A stretch of DNA of 64,000 bases from Lachnospiraceae bacterium A4 (GCA_000403215.2 KE159531.1:18707-82706), one strand, 5' to 3'; positions 53,214-62,941 are shown, numbered from the stretch's first letter. Numbers and translations are program-made. The notes: generated by a model not told the origin, from the letters alone.

Positions 53214-54428
53214 ATGGAACTGAGCAGTTTTGCCCGTATCGGAAAGGGCACCCTTACAAAAGCCATCGGTCTGCAGAAGAATTACGTTGAAGTCTATTCC
53301 AAAGGACCTGATGTTTTAAATGAATGCAAATCGAACTGCCACGGCTGTATCATCTATCAGAAAAAAGAAGATCTTCGGGCTCTCGGGCTGGATGAAGAAG
53401 CGGACAAGATTCACTGTTTCTGCCATACCTGCCCGTCCTCCGTGTGGGAATTCTCCTATACCGAAGAAAAACGCTATATAAACGAAAAAAACCGCTACGG
53501 CTACCAGCCCACGCTGAAAAGCAATGCGATCAAGCTTCTATTATTATACCACTTCCTCCAGCCGGACGGACACGGGTTTATCAAGGACGTCTGCATCAGG
53601 GAACTGGCAGACATCATCGGCTGTACAGCCGCCACCATAGACGCATGCAACGAAGTGCTTCAGGATTACGGTTACTGTTATTTCTCCAACTCCGGCATCC
53701 ATGACCGCTGCATAAATATTTTCCTGCCCGAATATAAAGATTACCATAAAACTGCGGCCGAAGGCGGACGCGGCTATATCACTATGTCAAAGGACATGCT
53801 GCTTGATCTGTGCGGCATCGGGAGCCTGAACACGCTGCGGTTAAATCTGAAAGGCATTTTAGAGGTTGACAATGCCTCTTATTCTGATGCAAACAGTGAC
53901 ACCCTGTCTCCTGTCACCGCACAATACCAGCGTCTGCGCGGCTTTTTGCCATCCTACTGCAAGCGCGGCGTCATACAAAAGGCTCTGGAGGAAAACGACG
54001 CCATATTTGACCTTGCGTTCGATGACCAGAACGTCACTTTTACAATCCATGAAAAATATGCCCAGAAAAACATGCGTGAAAAAATGCTTGAAGATACGAA
54101 AGACAGCCTGATAAACTATGTTGACCATATCAACACGGTTTTAGAGGAAGCCGCCGGCACGCAGCATCCGGAGGAACGGGAACGGCTCGATTCCATCCTT
54201 TCCACACTGGACATCCACCCGTCCGCAAAATACCCGTATTTAAGCCTTTCACTTTCCGACTACGGGGATCTTGCATCCCTTGCACTCCAGTACGGCCTTC
54301 ACACGGTACATATGGCGGTCAGCCAGATTTACAATAAATACATCCTGCAGAACCATCCGGTTGACAAAATCGGTGCGCTTGCAAGAACCATCATCCGCAA
54401 CAGATCCATCTATTCTGCCGCATCCTGA
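53214..54428 (+). CDS. replication-region protein of unknown function
   Basis: The ATG follows AAAGGAGG. An N-terminal Cys-rich part (ECKSNCHGCIIYQKKEDLRA, then KIHCFCHTCPSSVWEF) has the spacing of a metal-binding element. A helix-turn-helix-like segment follows (IRELADIIGCTAATIDACNE, about 130-150). The C-terminal half is helical with no clear family. It lies just after the iterons on the same strand as the Rep-like gene. The zinc-like N-terminus and helix-turn-helix suggest DNA binding, perhaps in replication control or partition. Confidence 0.6.
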   Translation: MELSSFARIGKGTLTKAIGLQKNYVEVYSKGPDVLNECKSNCHGCIIYQKKEDLRALGLDEEADKIHCFCHTCPSSVWEFSYTEEKRYINEKNRYGYQPTLKSNAIKLLLLYHFLQPDGHGFIKDVCIRELADIIGCTAATIDACNEVLQDYGYCYFSNSGIHDRCINIFLPEYKDYHKTAAEGGRGYITMSKDMLLDLCGIGSLNTLRLNLKGILEVDNASYSDANSDTLSPVTAQYQRLRGFLPSYCKRGVIQKALEENDAIFDLAFDDQNVTFTIHEKYAQKNMREKMLEDTKDSLINYVDHINTVLEEAAGTQHPEERERLDSILSTLDIHPSAKYPYLSLSLSDYGDLASLALQYGLHTVHMAVSQIYNKYILQNHPVDKIGALARTIIRNRSIYSAAS

Positions 54429-54958
54429 CCAGGAGTTTTTTTGTCGTGCCTTTTTTTCTTAATTTTTCTGAAAATTTGCAATCTTTCGTCTAATTTCCCC
54501 TTATTTTCGCCATCAAACTCGTTTTTGGACACAATTTCCATCCTATTTCTTTTTCCACAATAAAAAAATTTTCATCCTTTTTATAAAGTTTTCTTCAACA
54601 CAAGATATTATTTCATCCGCTTTAATGGAAGTTTCATCCATTTTTTTAAATTTCCGTCCACTCCTCTGACAGCTTCATCCACTTTTTTTGCGCCCCGCCC
54701 GGCAGAATTTCCCCAAATGCCCTGTTTCAGCGGATTTCCAGGATTAGGATTTACCAATTACTGAATAATTTCTGATATAATCTCTGATATAATTATGACA
54801 GAATAGATGAATGTATGATGCAGTCCCTTCCTTTCCCATCATTTATGTCAGGAAAAGACCATAATAAGATAATATTTAGATTATACATCCCGCAACATGA
54901 AATAACAATAAAAAAACTTCCCAAAAGATTTTGTATCTTTTGGGAAGTATAACCATGC
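54429..54958. other. gene-free stretch with a minus-strand terminator
   Basis: The first 480 bases are T-rich with scattered TTTCATCC words (54567-54680) and no gene. At 54916-54929 ACTTCCCAAAAGAT pairs with 54935-54948, and the minus strand then runs into seven T, a clear terminator for the minus-strand genes at 54959-55899. Confidence 0.65.
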
Positions 54959-55372
54959 TTATTTTATCTTTATATTTTCCTCACCGCAGATTGCAGCCAG
55001 TTCATATAAGAATGCTTTGCCAAAGCTGACGCTTTTGCTGCCCTGTTTGATCTGCTTCGTGTTTTTCAGGAAAAAACGCAGACTGCCGTTTCCGGGATAT
55101 TTCCGCATACAGGACACAACAGCCCCTTCCTTTTTCTGGTAATCGGCAAAATCAGCAAACTGAAGCCATATTACGGCAGTCTGCTCCCTGTCGAAAAAAT
55201 AAGTGACCGAATCCACCTGCAGGCTTGCATTCTTTGCCTCTTCCTTTTTGACTTTCCCTTTGCAGAACACCATAGCCCCCTCCCTTAAAAAGGACTTGTA
55301 TTTTTCATACTGCTCCGGGAATACCACCACTTCCAAACTTCCAATTAAATCCTCCAGCACAAGGCACGCCAT
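54959..55372 (-). pseudogene. C-terminal OB-fold fragment of a DnaE-like polymerase
   Basis: The frame reads MACLVLEDLIGSLEVVVFPE, then QYEKYKSFLREGAMVFCKGK, the OB-fold region at the end of bacterial DNA polymerase III alpha subunits. The last 70 residues also fit its tail. At 137 residues it lacks all catalytic parts (a full protein exceeds 1000). It overlaps the preceding YhaM-like fragment by 28 bp. It is probably the relic of a plasmid-borne polymerase gene. Confidence 0.6.
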
Positions 55373-55899
55373 CTAAGCTCATACCGGCTTAAAGGTACGG
55401 ATTCCGGAATGCGGCGCATATCAGGACTGGGTGTATATTTCTTTGCAATACCGACTGCATGGAGAAGTGCGCCTGCCGTAAGCAGATCTGCCTGATACGG
55501 GATGCTGCGGGAAGGGTTCATATCATAGTGGCTCAGCGAATGCAGCATATAATTTGCAAGGCACGTGACGCTTGCCGTATAGACCAGAAAACCGCCGCTG
55601 AAATTATGGTGTTTCTTTAAGGATGCGAGGAGCTGGTCCAGTCCGGTAATATCCTTGAAGATGGAGGATACCAGATACCGGTAGCCTTCGTTTTTAATGG
55701 AATTGATGTACTTCCATAGAATTTCCGTGTAGCGTGACCGCTCGGCATCCGTCAGCCCGTTAATATAACCAGCCATCAGGCACTCTTCTGCCGCCTCCAT
55801 CCGGCGTATGACAAGCCGGAAAGCACCCTGCGCGTCTTTGGCGACAAACGCCTTGACAGCTACGACCGTTCCCTTTAAATCCTCATGGCAATCCTCCAT
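55345..55899 (-). CDS. YhaM-like protein, truncated, with degenerate HD motif
   Basis: The N-terminal part resembles the OB region and the middle the HD domain of YhaM 3'-5' exonucleases: KHHNFSGGFLVYTASVTCLA followed by QADLLTAGALLHAVGIAKKY. The metal-binding HD pair is replaced (LLHAVG instead of LLHDIG), so catalysis is unlikely. The C-terminal third is missing and replaced by a short tail. GGGAGG precedes the ATG. Context suggests a plasmid accessory gene in decay. Confidence 0.55.
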   Translation of the reverse strand: MEDCHEDLKGTVVAVKAFVAKDAQGAFRLVIRRMEAAEECLMAGYINGLTDAERSRYTEILWKYINSIKNEGYRYLVSSIFKDITGLDQLLASLKKHHNFSGGFLVYTASVTCLANYMLHSLSHYDMNPSRSIPYQADLLTAGALLHAVGIAKKYTPSPDMRRIPESVPLSRYELRWRALCWRI

Positions 55900-55995
55900 C
55901 AGTTCCTCCCAGATGGTTCCCCACAGAGTCCCGAAGGAATCCTGCAGCAGTATGTCGTAATACTGTTTCTTATTCTCCCGTGTTTTTTTGTGATT

Positions 55996-56409
55996 TCATT
56001 CCGGATAAGCATACGCAAGATCGGGCTTTATCAGGGAACTTTCTACTTTGAGCAGGCTTGAAAAATAAATCTCGCCGCATCTTGCAAAAATTTCCGCCCG
56101 GCGGAAAAAGTATTGGAGATTATATTTGCTTTTTCCGTTCAGCGTACCTTTAATACTCTCATCTAGTCGCTCCATATGTCGCAGGAACGCCTCTTTATAC
56201 AGGACGGTAATCCGGTTGAATGCGACTTCCAGTGACAGATCTCCAAGCTGGTCGTCAATCATATGGAAATACTCATGGACAAATGAGGAAGGGCACCTGA
56301 TGTCAACGCAAAGCGTATGCAGCGACGGATAATACAGGCCGCTTGCCTTATGCTTGCCCAGTCTGTTGGATAGTTGGAATAGGTGAGTTAGAAAATATCC
56401 ATTATTCAA
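55996..56409 (-). pseudogene. zincin-like metallopeptidase fragment
   Basis: The frame holds HEYFHMID, a good HExxH zinc motif, in a context (LHTLCVDIRCPSSFVHEYFH) like domains of large polyvalent plasmid and phage proteins. The 5' end is cut: the frame begins (TTG 56409) inside the end of the serine recombinase gene, so the N-terminus was lost where the transposon joins. No third ligand is obvious. The stop at 55996-55998 lies 96 bp before the YhaM-like start. Confidence 0.5.
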
Positions 56410-58009
56410 AGGTTTCCAATGCCCCTATGAACTTGTAATGGATAGTAAGTCGTTGAATTTTCTGCCCGTCTACCTCTACGGGTTCAGAAACAAGAATTTT
56501 TTCTATAAGTTGGTTGATTATCTTAAAATTGAGTTCCGTTATTCCTGCATAACCGCTTATCTGCTCCGTAAACTGCTCAATGGAAGATAACTGCTCCTTG
56601 TCCGCTATGGCACTTTTTTCAAGTTCCTTTATCTTGGCTGTCAGTTCCTCCTGCTCGCTGTCATATCATGCCGACAGCATTTGGAAACGCTTTTCGGTTA
56701 TCAGTTCCCTTGTCAAATCCTCATACAGTTTGGCATACAGGTTTTCTATTTCCGACACTCGCTGTTTACATTGCCTTAGTTCCTTTTTCTGCTGTTCCTT
56801 ATCCGCAATTTCCGTTACCATTGCTTTCCTGTCCGTCAATGCCTGTCCTGCGTGTTTCTGAATGTCTGCAAGCACAACTTCGTGAACCGTCCTTGCCTCA
56901 ATGGTGTGTGATGAACAACCCTCTTTCCCAAATTTGCGGTATTTGGTACAGCAGTAGAAAGTCTTGTCTAATACGTTGTTCCGCTTTCTTTTCTGCTCGA
57001 CTTTGGCAAGCATGGCACTCTCACAATCAGCGCATTTGATAATCCCCCGAAAAATGTTGTCATATCCGCTTGAACTTTCCCGATAACGGGCGGTCTGCTC
57101 TCCAAAATCTTCTGAACATTGTTCCAGCGTTCTGCTCAATGATCGGCCCATGTGTGCCATAGATAACTTCACGCTCCGCATACGGGATATACTGTCTTTT
57201 CTTGGAACGCATGGTCTTGGTCGGTCTTTCCGCTACGGTAAGGTTTCCTGTATAGACGGGGTCATGCAATATCTTGCTGACATAAGCAGTATCCCAGTCA
57301 TACATTTTTTCCTCGTCAATATACCTCTCAAACATTTCCTTTTTGTGGAAACTCGGCTTTATGACTTTTGCCTTACGCAGGCGGTTACAGATAGTGTGAA
57401 ATCCCACGCCCTCCTCGGCGATTGAGAAAATCAGCTCCACAACGGGGGCGGTCACTTCATCAATGACAAGGTGGTTATGGTCGCTCTCGTCTTTCTTATA
57501 GCCGAATGGGGCGGTAGTAGCCATATACTTGCCCTGTATTTTCCTTGCGTGAAGTGCGCTCTTGATTTTCCTTGACGTGTCCTTTGCGTACATTTCATTG
57601 ATGATGTTGCGGAACGGTGTAATATCCATTTGTGCGTTGTCTATGGAGTCCACCCCGTCATTGATTGCAATGTACCGCACGTTATGATTAGGGAAAAATA
57701 CCTCGATATATGTACCCGTTTCAAGGTAATTACTCCCCAAACATGACAGGTCTTTTGTGATGAGCGTTGACACTTCCCCGTCCTGTATGTCCTCAATAAG
57801 CTGTCGGAAAGCGGGCGGTCGTAGTTTGTACCGCTGTAACCGTCATCAACGTAGAACCGGCAGTTCAGAAAACCGTTGCGCTTTGCATAATCTTTCAGCA
57901 TGGTTTTCTGTGTGCTGATGCTCATGCTCTCGTTGTTCGTGCCGTCGTCTTTGGAAAGCCTGCAATATAAAGCAGTGATTTTGTCGTTATTTAATTTTGC
58001 CCTTTTCAT
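56402..58009 (-). pseudogene. large serine recombinase with several lesions
   Basis: The catalytic domain begins at 58009 (NNDKITALYCRLSKDDGTNN, with the SLSKDD-type nucleophile Ser). The frame is lost near 57800 (NYDRPLSDSL), continues from STLITKDLSCLGSNYLETGT, shifts again near 57130 (PIIEQNAGTMFRR), and continues through the zinc-ribbon part (IKCADCESAMLAK, FYCCTKYRKFGKEGCSSH). A stop at 56666-56668 precedes the last 85 residues. At least two frameshifts and one stop make it inactive. It is the integrase of the mobilizable transposon and marks one of its ends. Confidence 0.88.
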
Positions 58010-58081
58010 TTCGTCCTCCTTGATGAAAAGGGACTTCCTCTTAACTCCTATTATACTATATTCCCTTTTCCGTTTCCAGTG

Positions 58082-58255
58082 CTAATTTACGCTGTTTTCC
58101 GCTATTTCCTTAACCTTTTTTGTTATTTGTTCCTCGGCTATCCGCTTGAATACCGTTTCCATTTTTTCAGTGCCTACATAATGCCTTTCCACGATAATTT
58201 TAGTGGGTGGGTGCTGTCGGGTGGCTCTATGCTGTGCCTTGCTGTCTTTACTCAT
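58082..58255 (-). CDS. small transposon-encoded protein, 57 residues
   Basis: From ATG 58255 (GGAG upstream) the frame reads MSKDSKAQHRATRQHPPTKI, then IVERHYVGTEKMETVFKRIA and a basic end. Small genes of this size directly upstream of the large serine recombinase occur in Tn4451-like mobilizable transposons (TnpW-like). It is 72 bp upstream of the recombinase start on the same strand. Function unknown. Confidence 0.6.
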   Translation of the reverse strand: MSKDSKAQHRATRQHPPTKIIVERHYVGTEKMETVFKRIAEEQITKKVKEIAENSVN

Positions 58256-58354
58256 AAATCTGCTCCTTTACAATAAAATAGAGCGCATAGATTTGTTTTC
58301 TATACGCTCTGACGCTGTGACTTGTTTAATTGTGTAATTCTGAAAAATAAAAAT

Positions 58355-59140
58355 TTATCGTTTTTTAAGTTCAGCAATCGCACCATAATGTAAAATATCA
58401 AATTCATTAGGCGCAATCCGTTCAAGAAGTTTCCTGTGTTCCTGTTCCCACATTGAAATCTCTTTTTCGGTAAGTGAAGCACCAATTCCACGACAAGCCT
58501 TTATTCTTCCGTTCCAACTTTCATGGGTAAATGGTATTTTTAAGGTAAATTCTTCATGGTATACAAGTTCAAATTTTTCTTTGTAGCAGTCGGGTATGTC
58601 TATTTGATGTATTGTTTCTCCTGCACCGCTCCAATTAGGACTATATTTTAATACAAGTTTTTCACTGGCTCCCGCAATTTTGTCCTCAAATGGAAGCCAT
58701 GCCATATATAAGATAAGAATACTTCCCCCTTGTTTAAGCATACGATAAAACTTAGGCATAATAATTTCATGGTCGAAATACCAAAAACACTGACAAGCTG
58801 TAATTACATCAAAGGAATTATCAGAAAAATCTATATCTTCCGTTGATATAGCATAATAATCTATATCCATATCTTTTGAAAGAATTTTGGCTTGCTCAAT
58901 TTGATTTTCTGAAATATCCGTAGCCGTCCATTTTGCTCCATACTGATACATATTTCTCGGAAGAACGCCCGTACCTGTTCCAATATCAAGAACAGATTGT
59001 CCGTCCAAACATAATCTACGGTCAATAATTTTTTGATAAAATTCTTTTGGATATATGTCACGAAATTTTGCATAATCTAAAGAGGTTTTCCCCCAATCAA
59101 AAGGTTTTCCGCTATCTATATTTTTATTTGTTATCTCCAT
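58355..59140 (-). CDS. class I SAM-dependent methyltransferase
   Basis: The 261-residue protein has SAM-binding motif I in SVLDIGTGTGVLPRNMYQYG (about residues 48-67), acidic motif II in ATDISENQIEQA, and ITACQCFWYFDHE as the motif IV region. It belongs to the UbiE/Methyltransf_11 group, whose substrates are small molecules and vary. It is cargo of the transposon, lying between relaxase and recombinase genes. Such a methyltransferase is common in related elements. Confidence 0.85.
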   Translation of the reverse strand: MEITNKNIDSGKPFDWGKTSLDYAKFRDIYPKEFYQKIIDRRLCLDGQSVLDIGTGTGVLPRNMYQYGAKWTATDISENQIEQAKILSKDMDIDYYAISTEDIDFSDNSFDVITACQCFWYFDHEIIMPKFYRMLKQGGSILILYMAWLPFEDKIAGASEKLVLKYSPNWSGAGETIHQIDIPDCYKEKFELVYHEEFTLKIPFTHESWNGRIKACRGIGASLTEKEISMWEQEHRKLLERIAPNEFDILHYGAIAELKKR

Positions 59141-59216
59141 ACTATGCCTCCGTCAAACTCAATTTGTATCTCCAATAGAATACCACAATCACACTCATAT
59201 TTCTATCAGATTTTCA

Positions 59217-59673
59217 TTAAATTTCTTCCTCCCTCCGTTTCGTTTTGTTCTGTTGCCTGTTATGCTGTCGGCTCTCGTTCTGAAGCTCCCTCTCAAGGTT
59301 CTTTTTATTGTAGCTGATTACCTCGGCATACGCTAATTCTGTGGCGGTCTTGGTCTGCTCTTTACTGATACTGTCATACTCGGATTGCAAAGACTGTATC
59401 TCGGCTTTCCACTGTTTCGGCGTTATCTTCTCGCCATTCTGTAAAAGGCTCTGCATACGCTCCTTTAATTCGGGATACTTCGATAAGCTGTCCTTATGCG
59501 CCTTATCGTATTTCATTTTCGCAAATCCTTTAAGTGACTGGCTCTCTGTTGGTATTTCTGTTCCCTATCCGCTGTGAATTTTGCAAGGCTCTCAAAACTG
59601 TCTATCTTCCTTGTCGTGATGAATTTCTCCGCATTGTCGGCTGACTGTAAGGCGGTTCGGTCGGATATTTTTT
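59217..59673 (-). pseudogene. MobA/MobL relaxase, 3' part beyond the IS
   Basis: Next to the IS the frame reads ISDRTALQSADNAEKFITTR, then KIDSFESLAKFTADREQKYQ. It stops at an ATGA where a second frame takes over (KYDKAHKDSLSKYPELKERM onward) to the end at 59217. These are the C-terminal helical parts of MobA/MobL proteins. The 5' half lies at 60971-61740, separated by the ISAzo13-like insertion. The frame change at ATGA may be a lesion or a coupled start. Confidence 0.75.
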
Positions 59674-60970
59674 AGGAACCGTTGATAAATAACTTATGCA
59701 CTGTCAGTAAGGATATATCGTGTAATTCCACTCCCCACAGAATCCATTACGAATGATATTTATTTCCGGAAGTTCCTCATCTGTCACTTTGATTCCGGTT
59801 TTATACTCGGTAAAATCTAATCCGCATTCGATATGCAGACCAGTTTCAGTAGTAGTTGAAGCAATCAGATTTACAATGATTTCCAATGAATCCAGCGGCC
59901 GCGCTCGCCAGTTTTTGCTGATTTGGCTGAACATTCGGTGCTCGATTTTGTTCCATTTGGATGTTCCCGGAGGGAAGTGGGAAACTTCAATCGGAATCCG
60001 CAGTTCGTTAGCCAGACCCTGTAATTGAAGCTTCCACAGTCTGTTCCTGCTTCCATTACTGCCACCGCCATCTGCCGTGATATAGAGCCTGCCTGCTTTT
60101 GGAAATCTCGCCGAACCCATATAGTGCCACCAGCTGCGGATTGAATTCGCGGCAAACACTGCCGTATCTGAGCTGATGCCTACATTCACATATCCTTCAT
60201 TGTGATTAATATCATACACGCCGTATGGGGATGCCTTCCCTTTCCCGGGAATCGGGAAATCATGATCCAGAACTTCAGCAGGACTGCCTTTTGGCGCATA
60301 TTCGGAACCGTTATTTTTGAAGCTGCCAATGTTTTCTTTCTTTTTGCAGTCAACCGATATCACCGGTTCCCCTGTATCAAGATACTGCATGGCTGTTGTG
60401 TTAATGTGTTTGAACTGAGCATCCCTGTCAGGGGATTCTTTACCAACCTGCTTCATTTTTTGATTTTGCTGGAGGCTGTACCCAAGGATTCTGAGGAGAT
60501 CCGCCACTTTATTATATTTTATTTGAAAGCCCTGCGCCTGAAGTTCATTGGCAAGGTTCCTTATGCTTTTTGTCGTGTACCGCAGCGGATTCATTGGATT
60601 CCCATATGTTTCCGGATCAATAATCCGCTCCAGCGCTTCATCAATTCCCGGCTGTGAAACAGTTATGGGTTTTCTTCCACCGCCTACAGCCCGTATCCTG
60701 GCGCCGCTTTCATTAAGGCATGGCGTTTCGGGCAAAGCTTTGATTTCCCTGATTCCAGCAGAAATTGTATTTCTATGCACTCCGGATATGGCGCTAACCT
60801 CTTTGATACCTCCTCGTCCTAATGAGATTGCTTCAGATGCAAGATACTTCCTCAACTGGCTTTCATTCAAATATTGAATATTTGTTTTGATTCTTATTAT
60901 GGTCGATTCTTTCATAAATAAAGTATAACACATTTGACCTTTATACACAAGTTATTTATCAACAGTTCCT
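59674..60970 (-). mobile_element. ISAzo13-like insertion in the relaxase gene
   Basis: The ends are 22-bp inverted repeats with one mismatch: AGGAACCGTTGATAAATAAC at 59674 and, from 60970 on the other strand, AGGAACTGTTGATAAATAAC. Relaxase sequence on both sides (SGKHL before, then KISDRTALQSADN) joins naturally when the element is removed. Both flanks show CTA/TAA next to the ends, too ambiguous to define the target duplication. Confidence 0.88.
59704..60915 (-). CDS. ISAzo13-family transposase
   Basis: The protein has an N-terminal helix-turn-helix (LGRGGIKEVSAISGVHRNTI) and the conserved YTTKSIRNLANELQAQGFQI segment. The DDE core likely uses the Asp in VISVDCKKKENIGSF, an Asp in LYITADGGGSNGSRNRLWKL and the Glu in SKWNKIEHRMFSQISKNWRA, all typical of ISAzo13 (DDE_Rhodopirellula-type). 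ATG 60915 is taken as start; a frame to 60948 adds eleven unlikely residues. The frame is intact. Confidence 0.88.
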   Translation of the reverse strand: MKESTIIRIKTNIQYLNESQLRKYLASEAISLGRGGIKEVSAISGVHRNTISAGIREIKALPETPCLNESGARIRAVGGGRKPITVSQPGIDEALERIIDPETYGNPMNPLRYTTKSIRNLANELQAQGFQIKYNKVADLLRILGYSLQQNQKMKQVGKESPDRDAQFKHINTTAMQYLDTGEPVISVDCKKKENIGSFKNNGSEYAPKGSPAEVLDHDFPIPGKGKASPYGVYDINHNEGYVNVGISSDTAVFAANSIRSWWHYMGSARFPKAGRLYITADGGGSNGSRNRLWKLQLQGLANELRIPIEVSHFPPGTSKWNKIEHRMFSQISKNWRARPLDSLEIIVNLIASTTTETGLHIECGLDFTEYKTGIKVTDEELPEINIIRNGFCGEWNYTIYPY

Positions 60971-61740
60971 TAGGTGCTTTCCGCTGACAATCGGCAAGTC
61001 GAATCTGCCTTTGCGCTCCCTTACTTTTGCAATCATCTCCATGACTTCTATGCCAACTTGTTGGCATTTTTCACGGCTGACCGCCGTATTTTTAATCTGC
61101 GTACTTTTGTACGTTGCGTACTGTGCGCTGTGAAGTTCCTGCTTGGCAAGCATGAGCATTTCTTTTGCCTGCTCCAACAGAATGTTATGCTTGATGATTT
61201 CCCGATTGATGTTGCTCCTCTCGGTCTGTATGCCCTTGCGCTCTAAAGCATTGGCAACTGCCCCGATATGGATTGTCGGCTCTCTGTCAATCCCCTGTTC
61301 CTTAAAAGAGCGGTGTTCCCAATGTAATGCAATCCCCAACTGCTCATTGGTGGCATTGATTGTGTCGGCTAAATCCTTGCGCCACATTTTGGCGTTTTCC
61401 CTGCTGTTCCAGTCGGTGCTGTCGGCGGTGTGGCATTTCCATTGTTTGCGGTTGCGCTTGTCAACTTTCTGCTGACCTGTCCTTTTATCAATCACTGGTA
61501 TCTTCTCGCCGTTTTCGTCAAGGTCATAAATTTTCTTTTGTTGTGCTCCCCATTCCCCGTTTTCAGTAAGAGGGCGCATAGTGAGTAGAACATGGATATG
61601 GAGATTGCGCTGTCCTTTGTCATTCTCGCTGTCATGGATTGCCCAGTCGGCGCACATTCCCTTGTCAACAAAATTCCTCTGCACATAATCCTTCACAACT
61701 TCCTCCGCAGGAGTCCATGCAAGTGAAACTTGCTCCCCGA
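60971..61740 (-). pseudogene. MobA/MobL relaxase, 5'-truncated middle part
   Basis: The frame encodes LAWTPAEEVVKDYVQRNFVD, then CADWAIHDSENDKGQRNLHI and HVLLTMRPL, the relaxase motif with histidines H-x-H that bind metal (NLHIHVLL). The N-terminal third with the catalytic Tyr and first motif is absent; the frame runs into a palindrome and the start of another gene. The 3' end is cut by the ISAzo13-like element. It cannot support mobilization. Confidence 0.85.
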
Positions 61741-61743
61741 AGG

Positions 61744-61782
61744 GCGCACAGATATACCACCTCTGGTGGTATATCTGTGCGC
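61744..61782. repeat. 18-bp perfect inverted repeat with 3-base loop
   Basis: GCGCACAGATATACCACC (61744-61761) pairs perfectly with 61765-61782 around TCT. It sits exactly where the relaxase N-terminus is missing, between the small accessory gene's end and the relaxase remainder. There is no T run. It may be a deletion scar, a small palindromic element, or an extruding hairpin that provoked deletion. Confidence 0.8.
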
Positions 61783-61950
61783 ACCCTGTAAACAGGGTGA
61801 ATACGTTACCTCGGCTTTACGTTTCTTCTCGTTCTGTTTTTTCTTCTCATTGGCTGCACGCTGTTGCGCCTGTTTCAATGCCTGCAATGCCTTTTCTAAG
61901 TTTTTGCTTGTGTCATTTTTGCTCTCAATCATTTCTGATACCTCATTCAT
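61783..61950 (-). pseudogene. small mobilization accessory gene, truncated
   Basis: From ATG 61950 the frame reads MNEVSEMIESKNDTSKNLEK, then ALQALKQAQQRAANEKKKQN and EKKRKAE, a charged coiled-coil start typical of small proteins encoded upstream of MobA/L relaxases. The rest of the frame (VTYSPCLQGAHRY onward) is not plausible protein and runs through the palindrome into relaxase DNA. A deletion joined the two genes. Confidence 0.6.
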
Positions 61951-62085
61951 TCTGTGACTGTGTTAATAGTTTCTGAAAATAAAAAAGGCAGCGGATTGTC
62001 TGTTAAGATAATCGCTACCTAAAGGTAAACAATATTCAGTTCTCATATCATTTTTCTGTCTTGATTTTTTCCGAAAAACTGGAAG

Positions 62086-62409
62086 TTAAGAATATCTTTT
62101 CAAAATTCCTTTATAAAACCTATATGCCAAATAAATCCCAACCGAGCAATCAAACACTAATAATCCAATTCCAGCAATAGGAAAAACTACAAATAAAATC
62201 CCCGTCAATAAGAAGAATAACGCACACTTTTTATATAATCCAGCTATTTCCGTATTATAGCCTTTTACATCTTTAACTTTATCCTTTAGTGAGGTGTCAC
62301 CACTCCAAAAATTAATAGGCTCACTGCTATCTTTATTATAAACACCTATAACAAAGAAAGGAAAAGCACATAATAAACAGCATACCAAAGCTACTATTCT
62401 TCCAACCAA
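62086..62409 (-). CDS. small membrane protein
   Basis: The 107-residue protein has three membrane segments: RIVALVCCLLCAFPFFVIGV, a central pair CALFFLLTGILFVVFPIAGI, and GLLVFDCSVGIYLAYRFY. Between the first two is a polar loop with SSEPINFWSGDTSLKDKVKD. The SEPINFWSG..... pattern is seen in small DUF3784-like membrane proteins of Firmicutes, an uncertain match. It is cargo upstream of the relaxase region. Confidence 0.65.
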   Translation of the reverse strand: MVGRIVALVCCLLCAFPFFVIGVYNKDSSEPINFWSGDTSLKDKVKDVKGYNTEIAGLYKKCALFFLLTGILFVVFPIAGIGLLVFDCSVGIYLAYRFYKGILKRYS

Positions 62410-62482
62410 TATACCAACCTCCTCAAACTCCGATTTTTCCAGTTCTACAAACGGGAATTTATCTTGCGAAATACCGATTATA

Positions 62483-62941
62483 TTATCTAAATAACAGAGT
62501 TCTTCGTTTGTTGCTCTGCATGCGATACAAGTCGTGAAATTTATTAACCACTGACACGTTGCAAAGTCCTGTGCTCACTAAGAATTCATACTTTTTTTGT
62601 GAAAAAGGATATTCCATAACCACCCATTTAGCGTCCTCATTATTCTTAATAATGACCTCCCCCCAATAAACAGACATCATGCTTTCAAATTCTTCTTGTG
62701 TCAATCCCACCTGCTCAAATGATTGTTTTTCATATAAATCAAAATACCATTTTTCTAATTTCTTTAGGCTTTCAATTGTATAGTCAGGAAAAAACACAGA
62801 CGTTTGGGTGATAATCGCTTTTAATCTGTTTAGTAAATTGTCTTTATATGAAATAAAATAATCTTCAGCTTCAGATTTATCATTAAATTCTCTTAAAGTT
62901 TCCCCATATTTAATTGCTATGTTCAAGCTGTATTTAGACAT
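62483..62941 (-). CDS. hypothetical protein, 152 residues
   Basis: The protein (MSKYSLNIAIKYGETLREFN onward) is soluble and helical, with aromatic-rich stretches such as LKKLEKWYFDLYEKQSFEQV and SMMSVYWGEVIIKNNEDAKW. No membrane segment or known motif is visible. It precedes the membrane protein by 73 bp on the same strand and follows the nitroreductase by 54 bp, so the three may be one cargo operon. I recognise no family. Confidence 0.6.
   Translation of the reverse strand: MSKYSLNIAIKYGETLREFNDKSEAEDYFISYKDNLLNRLKAIITQTSVFFPDYTIESLKKLEKWYFDLYEKQSFEQVGLTQEEFESMMSVYWGEVIIKNNEDAKWVVMEYPFSQKKYEFLVSTGLCNVSVVNKFHDLYRMQSNKRRTLLFR

Noticed and set aside
58079-58276. Plus-strand 65-residue ORF next to the recombinase
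   Set aside because: The minus strand carries a better small gene at 58082-58255 with a ribosome site and correct orientation for the transposon.
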